Shown here: positions 1-7,989 of the stretch, piece after piece
How positions within the stretch are numbered: the stretch's first letter is position 1
Layout of the letters: every line of letters starts with the position of its first letter
Source of the DNA: Rhodococcus rhodochrous
GTDB lineage: Bacteria; Actinomycetota; Actinomycetes; Mycobacteriales; Mycobacteriaceae
Assembly: GCF_014854695.1 (NCBI RefSeq)
Contig: NZ_CP027557.1
Span: 4,278,001 to 4,342,000 of the forward strand
DNA length: 64,000 nt
Direction of reading: 5' to 3'
Notes under the pieces: model-generated
The model's database searches: none
Told to the model about the DNA's origin: nothing
What the model saw: only the letters and a program-made list of their open reading frames with translations
Translations under genes and position numbers: made by a program

Positions 1-66
1 CCCTCCGGTACCCCGAATCCGCCGTCTGTGGAGAACTTTCGACGTTATCCCCAGGCGCCCCGAAAC

Positions 67-120
67 GAGACCGGTGTTGTTGTCGATTTCTCGCGAGTTA
101 TCGACAACAACACCGGTCTC
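67..120 (-). terminator. Strong hairpin terminator after the luciferase-like gene
   Basis: Two perfectly complementary 21-base arms (67-87 and 100-120) flank a 12-base loop. The hairpin begins 10 bases beyond the stop codon of the minus-strand oxidoreductase gene. No clear T-tract follows, which is usual for actinobacterial terminators. Bases 1-66 hold no gene that I can support. Confidence 0.7.
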
Positions 121-129
121 GACGAACGA

Positions 130-1269
130 TCACGCGGCGCGGACCCGCGCCAATCCCCATTCGCGGGCCAGGAATTCATAGGAACGCAGGCGGTCCTCGT
201 GGCCGTGGGTGACCGAGGTGACGACGAGTTCGTCGGCGTCCGTCACTCGGCGGAGGGTGTCGAGTCGCTCCGCCACCGTACTCGGCGACCCCACGAACTG
301 GGTGACGATGCGGTCGTCGACGAGGGCCCGTTCCTCGTCGGCCAGAGGCGGGGTGGTGTCCGGGTTCGGGTACGGGATCGCGCCCTGGCCCGAGCGGATG
401 CTGTGCGTCCAGTGCCCGTAGGTCGACGCCAGTTCGCGTGCGGTGGCGTCGTCGTCGGCGACCACCGCGTCGGCCGAGACCACCACGTAGGGCTTCCTCA
501 GGATCGACGACGGACGGAACGCCGCCCGGTACGCCTCGACCGCTTCGACGGTCGTGCCCGGGCTGACGTGGTAGTTCGCGCCGAACGGCAACCCCAGGCG
601 ACCCGCGAGTTCCGCCGAGGGTCCGGCACTCGAACCGAACACCCACAGTTCGAGATCGGCGCCTTCTCCCGGACTGGCATGCAGCTCCGTTCCGTCCGGT
701 GCTGTGTAGGTGCCGTCCAGGAAGGCGAGGATGTCCTCGACCTGCTGCGCGAAGTCCGGCGACTGCGCACCGGGTTGCTGCAGGATGCCGAAGCTCGCGG
801 CCAACCGGGACGACGACAGCAGCTTCGCCGGCGAGAACGGCGGCGGGATGATCAGTCCGTCGCGGATCTCCGTCGCCCGCGGAGCGGGTTCGGGAGCCGC
901 CCCCGCCAATGCTTCCGCTCGTCGCTGCCCCGACCTGCCGAGACCGAGATCGATGCGCCCTGGGTACAGGGCGTCGAGGGTGCCGAAGGATTCGACGACG
1001 CCGATCGCTGTGTTGTGTCCGAGCTGAACCGCGGCGGCACCGACACGGATGGTGCGGGTCGCGGCGGCGATCGCGCCGATGAGCACGTCGGGTGCCGACG
1101 ACGCGACGGCGACGAAGTGGTGCTCGGCGACCCAGTACCTTTTGTATCCCCACGCTTCGACGTGGCGCGCCAGGTCGAGGGTGTTGCGCAGTGCCTCCGG
1201 CACCGAGGATCCCTCGCTGACCGGCGAGAGGTCCAGCACGGACAGCGGGACCGGATTCACCGCGTTCAC
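130..1269 (-). CDS. LLM-class flavin-dependent oxidoreductase (MsnO8-like)
   Basis: The 379-residue product resembles the bacterial-luciferase-like (LLM) flavin monooxygenases, specifically the group 1 or MsnO8-like branch. The N-terminal PLSVLDLSPVSEG strand, the RYWVAEHH segment and the RIDLGLGRSG segment are typical of the TIM-barrel fold that binds reduced FMN. The substrate cannot be told from sequence. The GTG start overlaps the stop of the upstream DUF1684 gene by four bases (GTGA), so the two are probably co-transcribed and translationally coupled. A strong hairpin follows the stop codon. I am confident of the superfamily but not of the reaction. Confidence 0.88.
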   Translation of the reverse strand: MNAVNPVPLSVLDLSPVSEGSSVPEALRNTLDLARHVEAWGYKRYWVAEHHFVAVASSAPDVLIGAIAAATRTIRVGAAAVQLGHNTAIGVVESFGTLDALYPGRIDLGLGRSGQRRAEALAGAAPEPAPRATEIRDGLIIPPPFSPAKLLSSSRLAASFGILQQPGAQSPDFAQQVEDILAFLDGTYTAPDGTELHASPGEGADLELWVFGSSAGPSAELAGRLGLPFGANYHVSPGTTVEAVEAYRAAFRPSSILRKPYVVVSADAVVADDDATARELASTYGHWTHSIRSGQGAIPYPNPDTTPPLADEERALVDDRIVTQFVGSPSTVAERLDTLRRVTDADELVVTSVTHGHEDRLRSYEFLAREWGLARVRAA

Positions 1270-1862
1270 GACGACTCCCCGACACGCGGAGTGCGTTCAC
1301 CGGCTTCGACGGCGAACGGAAGGCGGTTCTGCGGCGGAGCGATCGGGCATGTCGCCGCGTCGGTGAACGCGCACGGCAGGTTCGCGGCGCGGGTGAAGTC
1401 GAGCGTGACGGTCCCGTCCTCGGCCGTCGCCTCGACCTGCAGGATCCGTGCGGCCGGATAGGTCGTCACCCCGCTCGTCGCGTCGGTGAACAGGATCCGC
1501 AGCGGACCACCGGCTTCCCCGAAGGTGACGAGTTCGTGTTCGGCACCGTCGTATTCGAACCGGATCGCACCCGCCGCCGGGTGGTGGTGTTCGAGCCCGT
1601 CGACGACTGCGCCCGTCGTCACGACCTGCTGTTCGTCGAATGCTTCGAAACGGCCGGTCAGTACCCAGGACGGGTCGGGTTCGTAGGCCGGGACGCCGGT
1701 GAACGACGCGAGCGCCGGTGCCGTGCGATCGTGGATACGGATCCCGAATCGTCCGGTGCGCTTGATGATCTCGACGAAGCCGCGATCGAACTCCGCTTCG
1801 AGACCGGGCGCCCCCTCGACCGGCTCGTAGGTGGTTGTCTCCCCGTCGAATTCGTGGAACAC
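1266..1862 (-). CDS. DUF1684 family protein, true start unresolved
   Basis: The protein matches the DUF1684 family, whose biochemical role is unknown to me. Late motifs such as FTDAATCPIAPPQNRLP near the C-terminus are characteristic. The first usable start in frame is the GTG at 1862, giving 198 residues. However, recognisable family sequence continues upstream in the same frame: WHAERNDGL and GWLSLTALHWLDE are encoded at about 1920-1994. The frame stays open to a stop at 2055-2057 with no ATG, GTG or TTG. Either a rare start such as CTG is used, or a sequence error or mutation has removed the start. The downstream oxidoreductase overlaps by four bases. Confidence 0.7.
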   Translation of the reverse strand: MFHEFDGETTTYEPVEGAPGLEAEFDRGFVEIIKRTGRFGIRIHDRTAPALASFTGVPAYEPDPSWVLTGRFEAFDEQQVVTTGAVVDGLEHHHPAAGAIRFEYDGAEHELVTFGEAGGPLRILFTDATSGVTTYPAARILQVEATAEDGTVTLDFTRAANLPCAFTDAATCPIAPPQNRLPFAVEAGERTPRVGESS

Positions 1863-2160
1863 CGATTCGCCGTCGACGTGCCACGGGCCCGGCGCTTCGT
1901 CGAAGGAGGTGGGAGTCTCGTCGAGCCAGTGCAGCGCGGTCAGGCTCAGCCAGCCGAGCGGCTGCCGCAGGCCGTCGTTGCGCTCGGCATGCCACCGCTC
2001 TGGATGGTCGCGGCTCGAGCTACGGAGTGCGGCGCGTCGCGGACAGGCTTTCTCTCACCGTGGCGGAAATACCGGCCCTCGTCGAGACCGACGTAGTTGT
2101 CGACGTGGTGCCCCGACATCGACAACAAGGTCGGTTTCGGCACGCCGTAGACTCGCCTCG

Positions 2161-2934
2161 GTGACCCCGCTCGAACTCTTCCTCGTCGCATTGGCCGGGC
2201 TCGGCGCCGGAGCGATCAACTCCCTCGTCGGATCCGGCACCCTCATCACCTTCCCGACGCTCGTCGCGTTCGGTGTACCCCCGGTGACCGCGACGATGTC
2301 CAACGCGATCGGCCTCGTCGCGGGAGGCGTGTCGGGCACCTGGGGGTATCGGCGCGAACTGCGCGGGCAATGGGAACGGTTGCGATGGCAGATCCCCGCG
2401 TCGTTCTGCGGGGCACTGGTCGGAGCGTGGCTTCTGCTCCACCTACCGGAGACCGTCTTCGAGACGGTCGTGCCGATCCTGCTCCTCCTCGCCCTCACCC
2501 TCGTCGTGTTCCAGCCGAAGATCCAAGCCTGGGTGGCGCGCAGGACGGGAGGCGACGCGGACGGCCGGCTCGGACCGGTGCGGATGACACTGCTCGTCGT
2601 CGGCACCTTCGCCGTCGGCATCTACGGCGGCTACTTCACGGCGGCACAGGGCATTCTGCTCATGGGCCTGTTCGGAGCGTTGCTGCACGACCACATCCAG
2701 CGACAGAACGCGGCGAAGAACCTCCTGTCGCTGGTCGTGAACGTCGTGGCCGCATGCGCGTACATCCTGGTGGCGTTCGACCGGATCGACTGGACCGTGG
2801 CCGCACTGATCGCCGTGGGCTCTTTGATCGGTGGCTATCTCGGCTCCCACTACGGCCGACGCCTGTCGCCGGTGGCGCTGCGTGCGGTGATCGTCGTGGT
2901 CGGGTTGATCGGCCTGTACCGACTGCTCGCCTGA
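2161..2934 (+). CDS. TauE/SafE-type membrane permease
   Basis: The 257-residue protein is almost wholly hydrophobic, with about eight predicted membrane segments arranged as two similar halves. The glycine-rich openings GAGAINSLVGSGTLITFP and GIYGGYFTAAQGILLM mark the two halves of the TauE/SafE (DUF81) family. Family members export or import small anions such as sulfite or sulfonates, but the substrate here is unknown. It is divergent from the DUF1684 gene across a short gap, so both promoters must lie within about 2055-2160. The GTG at 2161 is chosen because the first hydrophobic segment starts right after it. Confidence 0.85.
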   Translation: MTPLELFLVALAGLGAGAINSLVGSGTLITFPTLVAFGVPPVTATMSNAIGLVAGGVSGTWGYRRELRGQWERLRWQIPASFCGALVGAWLLLHLPETVFETVVPILLLLALTLVVFQPKIQAWVARRTGGDADGRLGPVRMTLLVVGTFAVGIYGGYFTAAQGILLMGLFGALLHDHIQRQNAAKNLLSLVVNVVAACAYILVAFDRIDWTVAALIAVGSLIGGYLGSHYGRRLSPVALRAVIVVVGLIGLYRLLA

Positions 2935-2938
2935 CGGG

Positions 2939-4945
2939 CTATTCGCCGGAGGCCGATTCGGCCTGGGTCGTCTCCGGCATTGTGACCACCACTTCTTCCT
3001 CGGTTGCGTCCGGCTCCGTGACAGCCGTGCTCGGCGCCACGGGGGCCACCGAAGTCGCAGCGGACTGCATCGCAGGAAGGTCGAAGATCCACCCCGCGGT
3101 TCCACTCGGGCGCAGCATCACGGACGTACCACCGTTGGCGACGCCGAATTCGACCCATCCCGAATACGTCTCACCCGGTTCGAAGGTCGACGGCAACGAC
3201 GCACCGGTGTCGCACTCACTACCTGCGGAGGTGACGGGTGCGGTTCCCCCGTCGGCGAGGACCTCCCGGAAGTCGCGAGAGCGCAGGCCGGACAGAGGGT
3301 TCTCGAGGTCGCCCGAGACCGTGACCTGCAGACGCACTGCGACTCCGCATCCAGCGGTGTGAGTGACGTCCTTGATGGTGACGGTGGCGAGATGCGCGCC
3401 CCCCGGAGTGACGATCGGGAACTCCGAATACTGCCGGACCATCATAGGCGAGGTCGGTCCGGACGATACAGGGGTCGGGATCGCCGTTTCCTCGACCGGA
3501 GGATTCACAATGGGGACAGATGGCTTCGAGACAGGTGCGCCGGACGACTCGGTGTCATCTGGTTGGTCGCTGTCATTCCGTACTCCGGTGGCATCGGATG
3601 CGATGGGCGACTTGTCGCCATCCAAGGACACGACTTCCTCGGCGGGAGGTGCTGCATCCCCGACTTCCGGCCCCTCGGTCGGTTCGGACGCGGAACCCTC
3701 AACCTCGGAGGCCGATGAATCCGTCGATTTCGCGGCATCGGGAGTCACGGACTGCGAGTCGTCGGCGTCGGTGGCGCGGTCGTCGCCGTCCGTATGGATC
3801 CTGTCGGTCGCCTCCGTTTCGGGCAGAAGATCCGCCTCGCCGACGATGCCCTCATCGATCAAGGATTCGATCGGTGTCAGGGTGCACACCGGTTCATTCT
3901 CTCGATCACCGAGTTCGGCCTGGAACTCGCCGGCCGGTTCCTCGACTTCGGGATCGAGTTCGTGGTCTCGGGGCGCAGCTTCCTCCACCGGTTCCGTCGC
4001 GCAGCCGTCCGTGGAGGGAGGAGCCTCGATCGGCATCAGCAACGTGCGAAGGGCAGAGAGTGTGGACCACGGTGAGACGGTCGGTGTATTCGTTCCGACA
4101 CCGCATTCGGAGTGTGCCAGATTCAGCGACACCGTCCAGACAGGAGTGCTGCTCAAGGATGACAAATATTCCGAGAGGGTGAGACGAATCGAGGACACAG
4201 CCCGGGTCGCGTTCGTGGATGCGGTGACTTCCCACGTACCGCGCAAACGGATGTCACTCAGTAAAAGACGAACGTCGAAATCCTTCCTACCCGAAGCCGG
4301 TGGATAGGCATCGTGCCCGGGACCGATGCTCCGGTTCGCAATACTCAGACCGGACACCGAGGGTGCCGCCGCGTTGAGTCCGTACGGGTTGCCGGCGCGA
4401 CATGTGACACTCGTGTCGACGGATGAAATGAACAAGCGGTTATCCGCATTACCCTGCCAACTCCCTAGACGGACATCTGTAGCACCGGCTCGAGCCTCGC
4501 CGAGAAGAGTTCCGTCAGACACGCCTGCACAAGAACGATCCGGATAGGCACCATAGGAAGCGCATCCACGAACCGGAGGCCCGGAAAGACCGTTGCCGAT
4601 CCACAACTCCGGCAGGACCGTACCCGAACGGTTGAAAGGAAGATTCGACAGGGACAGCTGTTCTGTCCCTCTATTGCTCAGATCCTTTGTAACGGTTCGG
4701 GTAGCGAGTTCCCCTGCCGCATAGTCCCTCGGATACAGACCGGACACGGAAGCCGTCTGGGCACGCGCATAGCCCTGGGGAACGAGAGCACCGTCCCCGA
4801 GACCGAAACGTATGCTGCTGAGCACACGATCGTTCCACGAAGCCAGGGTCGGACCGACGAACCCGTTGTTGAACAGCGTGACGGACACGACGGACAGCAT
4901 GCCCACCACAACCATAAGAAGTCGAAGCCTCTGGGAGTTCGTCAT
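2939..4945 (-). CDS. Large acidic exported protein with a SipW-type signal peptide
   Basis: This 668-residue protein is the last gene of the signal-peptidase operon. Its ATG at 4945 overlaps the peptidase stop by four bases, and a GAGGAG ribosome site lies upstream. Residues 7-32 are hydrophobic and are followed by TLASWND at 33-39, the same motif at the same position as in the TasA-like protein of this operon. An N-terminal region to about residue 330 is rich in S, T, N and G with paired cysteines. A long linker of about 200 residues rich in E, D, S, T and P follows, then a C-terminal beta-like region with a few cysteines. I see no sortase motif or C-terminal anchor. Function is unknown. By context it is exported with, and may bind, the TasA-like protein. 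Confidence 0.75.
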   Translation of the reverse strand: MTNSQRLRLLMVVVGMLSVVSVTLFNNGFVGPTLASWNDRVLSSIRFGLGDGALVPQGYARAQTASVSGLYPRDYAAGELATRTVTKDLSNRGTEQLSLSNLPFNRSGTVLPELWIGNGLSGPPVRGCASYGAYPDRSCAGVSDGTLLGEARAGATDVRLGSWQGNADNRLFISSVDTSVTCRAGNPYGLNAAAPSVSGLSIANRSIGPGHDAYPPASGRKDFDVRLLLSDIRLRGTWEVTASTNATRAVSSIRLTLSEYLSSLSSTPVWTVSLNLAHSECGVGTNTPTVSPWSTLSALRTLLMPIEAPPSTDGCATEPVEEAAPRDHELDPEVEEPAGEFQAELGDRENEPVCTLTPIESLIDEGIVGEADLLPETEATDRIHTDGDDRATDADDSQSVTPDAAKSTDSSASEVEGSASEPTEGPEVGDAAPPAEEVVSLDGDKSPIASDATGVRNDSDQPDDTESSGAPVSKPSVPIVNPPVEETAIPTPVSSGPTSPMMVRQYSEFPIVTPGGAHLATVTIKDVTHTAGCGVAVRLQVTVSGDLENPLSGLRSRDFREVLADGGTAPVTSAGSECDTGASLPSTFEPGETYSGWVEFGVANGGTSVMLRPSGTAGWIFDLPAMQSAATSVAPVAPSTAVTEPDATEEEVVVTMPETTQAESASGE

Positions 4946-5490
4946 TCTCGGTCTTTCTCCTCGTCGAACTCGTCCCGTCGCGGCCAGAAAGCCCACAGAA
5001 CCAGGGCCGCCGCACCCAGGGTCAGCCCGCCGAGAATCAGGGGATCCGAGAACCAGACGATCACCGACGCCGCGCCGGGCAGCGACCACAGCACCTTCCG
5101 TACCTCGGTCACACGGTAGGGGCCCGGATCAGGATTGGGGTTGGCGTCACCCTGCATCTCGATGAGCGCTTCACCGGGGCGTTGAGGGTATACAGCGATC
5201 ACCCGGTGAGTGACGGGGAGCTCGCCCTCTTCGCGATCGACTGTGACGACATCACCCACTCGGATCTCGTCGGCCGAGATGCGCTGCACTACCGACATCG
5301 AGCCCTGCGGAATGGTCGGTGACATCGAACCGGTCTTGAACAGGATCAACGAGATGTTGAAGAAGAACGCGGCGATCACCAGGCCGATGCACAACACTCC
5401 TCCTGCGGCGAGCAGATTGAGAAGCGAATTCTCGATCCGCGAACCGAGGGATCGGCGAGATCCATTCTTTTTCGGCAATGTGTGCACCAC
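4942..5490 (-). CDS. sipW: SipW-type (ER-type) signal peptidase I
   Basis: The 182-residue protein is a membrane signal peptidase of the SipW/archaeal type, which cleaves alternate signal peptides outside the membrane. A first membrane segment spans about residues 27-50. The catalytic serine is Ser55 in the motif TGSMSPT. Instead of the lysine of ordinary bacterial enzymes there is His95 in THRV, and Asp115 lies in QGDANPNPD, giving the Ser-His-Asp arrangement of SipW. A second membrane segment lies near residues 142-170, ahead of a charged tail. It sits between two genes whose products carry the matching N-termini, which strongly suggests they are its substrates. Confidence 0.9.
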   Translation of the reverse strand: MVHTLPKKNGSRRSLGSRIENSLLNLLAAGGVLCIGLVIAAFFFNISLILFKTGSMSPTIPQGSMSVVQRISADEIRVGDVVTVDREEGELPVTHRVIAVYPQRPGEALIEMQGDANPNPDPGPYRVTEVRKVLWSLPGAASVIVWFSDPLILGGLTLGAAALVLWAFWPRRDEFDEEKDRE

Positions 5491-5571
5491 GAGTTGACCA
5501 CTCTTCCTCGAAGCTTCCAGGGGTATGTGTCGCCCGACAGGCCGCCGGGCGACGCGGGGCGCAGATAGGGA

Positions 5572-6222
5572 CTACGGGGTGGCCACAGGCTCAGCGCTGA
5601 CAGCCTGGAATTCCCATGCCGCCGAGACGCTCTTGCTCAGAGTGCTGGGATTGAGGTTGTTCGGAAGGGTCACGGCGAAGCAGAGCCACCGCTCCGTGCC
5701 CTTCGGTACGGTCAGATTTGCGAAGGTTCCGTTCGAGACGGTCGCGCCGGCGGAGGTGAGCACGGCACCGGTCTGCTGCGTGTCCGTGCATGCCCCCTTG
5801 GTCGCCCCCATATCGGTGACCTTCAACAGGAGCGTCTCGTCGAGGTTGCTCTTGGAGACGCCGTCGGCTGCACCGGCCGGATCGGTCGCCCTCTGCAGAG
5901 ACACGATTGCGTCGAGGTTGCTTCCGGTCTCCCTCAGCCCCACCACGGATGCGACGGTCTGCCCCGGAGCCAGGTTGTCGAATCCGGGCGTGAAGATCAT
6001 CGACCCACCGGGATTCTCGATGTACTCGTTGAAGCCACCGCCGAAGTCACCCTGCACGTTCCACGTATTGGCACCCGTGCCGAACTCTGCGTTACCCCAC
6101 ACCGAGTCGTTCCACGTAGCGAGGGTCACTGCCGCACCCACGCCGAGAACGAGGCCGGAGGCCAGGATCGCACGAACCTTGCGACGCTTCTGTGCCTTGT
6201 TGTCGGCGTTGTCGATCGTCAT
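5572..6222 (-). CDS. TasA-like alternate-signal exported protein (RER_14450-like family)
   Basis: The 216-residue product begins with a basic stretch (QKRRKVR), a hydrophobic segment at about 18-34, and the motif TLATWND at 33-39 typical of SipW-dependent secreted proteins. The mature part is rich in G, N, T and S with predicted beta strands, and contains two cysteines (in KGACTD and RWLCFAV) that could form a disulfide. Related proteins in firmicutes (TasA, camelysin) form fibres or surface layers. In rhodococci similar proteins are, as I recall, grouped as RER_14450-like exported proteins. An AGAGGAG ribosome site lies seven bases before the ATG. It is first in the operon and probably the major secreted product. 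Fibre formation is inference. Confidence 0.82.
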   Translation of the reverse strand: MTIDNADNKAQKRRKVRAILASGLVLGVGAAVTLATWNDSVWGNAEFGTGANTWNVQGDFGGGFNEYIENPGGSMIFTPGFDNLAPGQTVASVVGLRETGSNLDAIVSLQRATDPAGAADGVSKSNLDETLLLKVTDMGATKGACTDTQQTGAVLTSAGATVSNGTFANLTVPKGTERWLCFAVTLPNNLNPSTLSKSVSAAWEFQAVSAEPVATP

Positions 6223-6515
6223 GACTCACTCCTCTGGGCAATCTGCGTGCCCACTCGTGTCGCTTGTCGCCCCGGCCCCTCGACCCTTCCCGAATCAGGC
6301 ATGGGGCTACCGCACGACCGAATATCGAATTTCGATCGAGTGGGGTTCTGCGGGTTATTGCTGGTTTGTTTTCCGCCCGTTGCATCGGACTTACCCGGAA
6401 GTATGTTACTGACAAGTAGGGGATTTCAAGCTGTGTGATTCGGATCATCCTGGACGGTCGTCTTTACTGTTTACGCAGTTCACGTGTAGTAATTGAAACT
6501 TCACCCGTGATTTCA
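6223..6515. other. AT-richer non-coding leader upstream of the secretion operon
   Basis: This stretch has clearly lower G/C than its neighbours and no open frame with coding character. It must hold the promoter and 5' leader of the minus-strand secretion operon that starts at 6222. I cannot assign convincing -35 and -10 boxes by eye. Confidence 0.5.
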
Positions 6516-6550
6516 CCCCTATGAAGCTGGACAACCGTCCACTTCAGGGG
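6516..6550 (-). terminator. Likely terminator after the CobU fusion gene
   Basis: The arms pair as CCCCT/AGGGG, GAAG/CTTC and GGAC/GTCC around an AACC loop, with two small bulges. It lies about 95 bases past the end of the minus-strand MBL-CobU gene and ahead of the secretion operon, so it probably separates the two transcripts. Confidence 0.5.
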
Positions 6551-6642
6551 ATCGCTACACGGTGGCAGCAAAAAGTCCTCAAGCGGACATTGAAGACAAT
6601 AATTCCATCACTGAAATTATGTGTAACGAGAAAGAACAGAAA

Positions 6643-7989
6643 TCAATTCGACTTCAGAGAAATGGGAATTCCCGCCACTACAAGAATCGCCGACTCACCG
6701 GCCTCGGCGACCCGCGCATTGAGCCGACCCAGCAGGTCCCGAAACAACCGCCCCGACGCGCTCGCCGGCACCACACCGCTGCCCACCTCATTGCTGACGG
6801 CGACCACGGGAACCCGGGCCTGTCGCCACGCATCGAGGAGATCCTCGATGTCGGCATGGACCGCAGCGGGATCTCCCGTATTCCACACGTCGTGAAGGTC
6901 GAGTCGTGCAGTGAGCCAGGTTCCGAGACAGTCGACGAGCAGAGGTTCGTCCGCATCCCTCAGTACCTTCGCCACATCCGATGTCTCGATCGTCGACCAC
7001 GAGTCCGGTCGTCTCTCCCGGTGCAGCGCAACACGTTCCGCCCATTCGGCGTCACCTTCACGCGTCCCGCCGGTGGCGACGTAGGTGACGGACGGATACG
7101 ACGCGAGCAGTTCCTCGGCGTGCCGCGACTTGCCCGACCGCACTCCCCCGAGCACCAATGTCCGATGCGGCACGACCGGCGGCTCTTCACCCACGTGGAT
7201 CACCTCACCGTCACGACCCGGACGAGCATTCAACTGCTGCAGACGATTCCGCAGATCGTCGATGGGCGGATTGTGGTGCCCCAGATGCACCGCGACCACG
7301 TCGGTGTTCTCGGTGACGGCACCGGCCCCGCGCAGACCATCCACCATCGCGCCGAACTCGGGCAGACCGAGGTGGCCTTCGGACAGTTCGGAACGGTCGC
7401 CGAAGGTCTCTTCCAGGAAGACCGCGTCGAACCGGGCGTCACGCAGGGTCTCGAACCACTCGGTGGGCCACATCCCGGTGTCGCACGCCCACAACAACCG
7501 CGACCCGCCGGGACCCGTCACGTCGTACAGCACCGCATCTCCGTCACGGAACACCTTGTGCCGTGCGGGAAGAACACGCACCGAGTACTCGCCGACGGTG
7601 AGCGAGTCCCCCGCCTCGACCGGCACGAAGCGCACCGGGTCGTCCGGACCCACCCACGGCCGGCAGGTGTCGAGCGCATCGGCGGAACCGATCACGTCGA
7701 GTTCCACGCCGGCGGCGACCCACGCTCGGAACAGCAGTGCCTGCGGACCGAGATGATCGGCATGGGCGTGGGTCAGGAGAATGTGGCGCACCTTCGCCAG
7801 CGACCTGCCGTGTCGCACGGCCGCCCGGGGCGCCTCGGGTCCACAGTCGAGCATGAGCACGTCGTCGACGAGTGCCGCGGTCTGCCCGCGGATCTCACCG
7901 CGACGCGCGGCGTCCGCGCAGGATGCACACGTGCAGAACGGATTCGGCCACCCGTCCGCCGCGCCGGCCCCCAGGAGTACGACCTCCAT
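6643..7989 (-). CDS. cobU: PhnP-like metallo-hydrolase fused to CobU (adenosylcobinamide kinase/guanylyltransferase)
   Basis: This 448-residue protein has two domains. Residues 1 to about 268 form a metallo-beta-lactamase fold with the metal motif HAHADH at 74-79 and an extra cysteine cluster (C19, C21, C24) as in PhnP-like phosphodiesterases. Residues from about 276 form CobU, with the nucleotide loop GGVRSGKS at 281-288 and the late motif VSNEVGSGVVP. CobU phosphorylates adenosylcobinamide and then transfers GMP to it, an assembly and salvage step for B12. The ATG overlaps the stop of the ABC ATPase by one base (TGATG), so it is the last gene of the riboswitch-controlled importer operon. 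The hydrolase may act on a corrinoid phosphoester, but this is a guess. Confidence 0.9.
   Translation of the reverse strand: MEVVLLGAGAADGWPNPFCTCASCADAARRGEIRGQTAALVDDVLMLDCGPEAPRAAVRHGRSLAKVRHILLTHAHADHLGPQALLFRAWVAAGVELDVIGSADALDTCRPWVGPDDPVRFVPVEAGDSLTVGEYSVRVLPARHKVFRDGDAVLYDVTGPGGSRLLWACDTGMWPTEWFETLRDARFDAVFLEETFGDRSELSEGHLGLPEFGAMVDGLRGAGAVTENTDVVAVHLGHHNPPIDDLRNRLQQLNARPGRDGEVIHVGEEPPVVPHRTLVLGGVRSGKSRHAEELLASYPSVTYVATGGTREGDAEWAERVALHRERRPDSWSTIETSDVAKVLRDADEPLLVDCLGTWLTARLDLHDVWNTGDPAAVHADIEDLLDAWRQARVPVVAVSNEVGSGVVPASASGRLFRDLLGRLNARVAEAGESAILVVAGIPISLKSN

Noticed and set aside
20-55. DnaA-box-like words (CTGTGGAGAA and TTATCCCCA) near the left edge
   Set aside because: Only two weak matches, without an AT-rich unwinding region or dnaA/dnaN genes nearby. 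Not an origin.
2939-3000. MPETT near the end of the large acidic exported protein as a sortase motif
   Set aside because: It lacks the LPXTG core, a hydrophobic segment and a basic tail after it, so wall anchoring by sortase is not supported.
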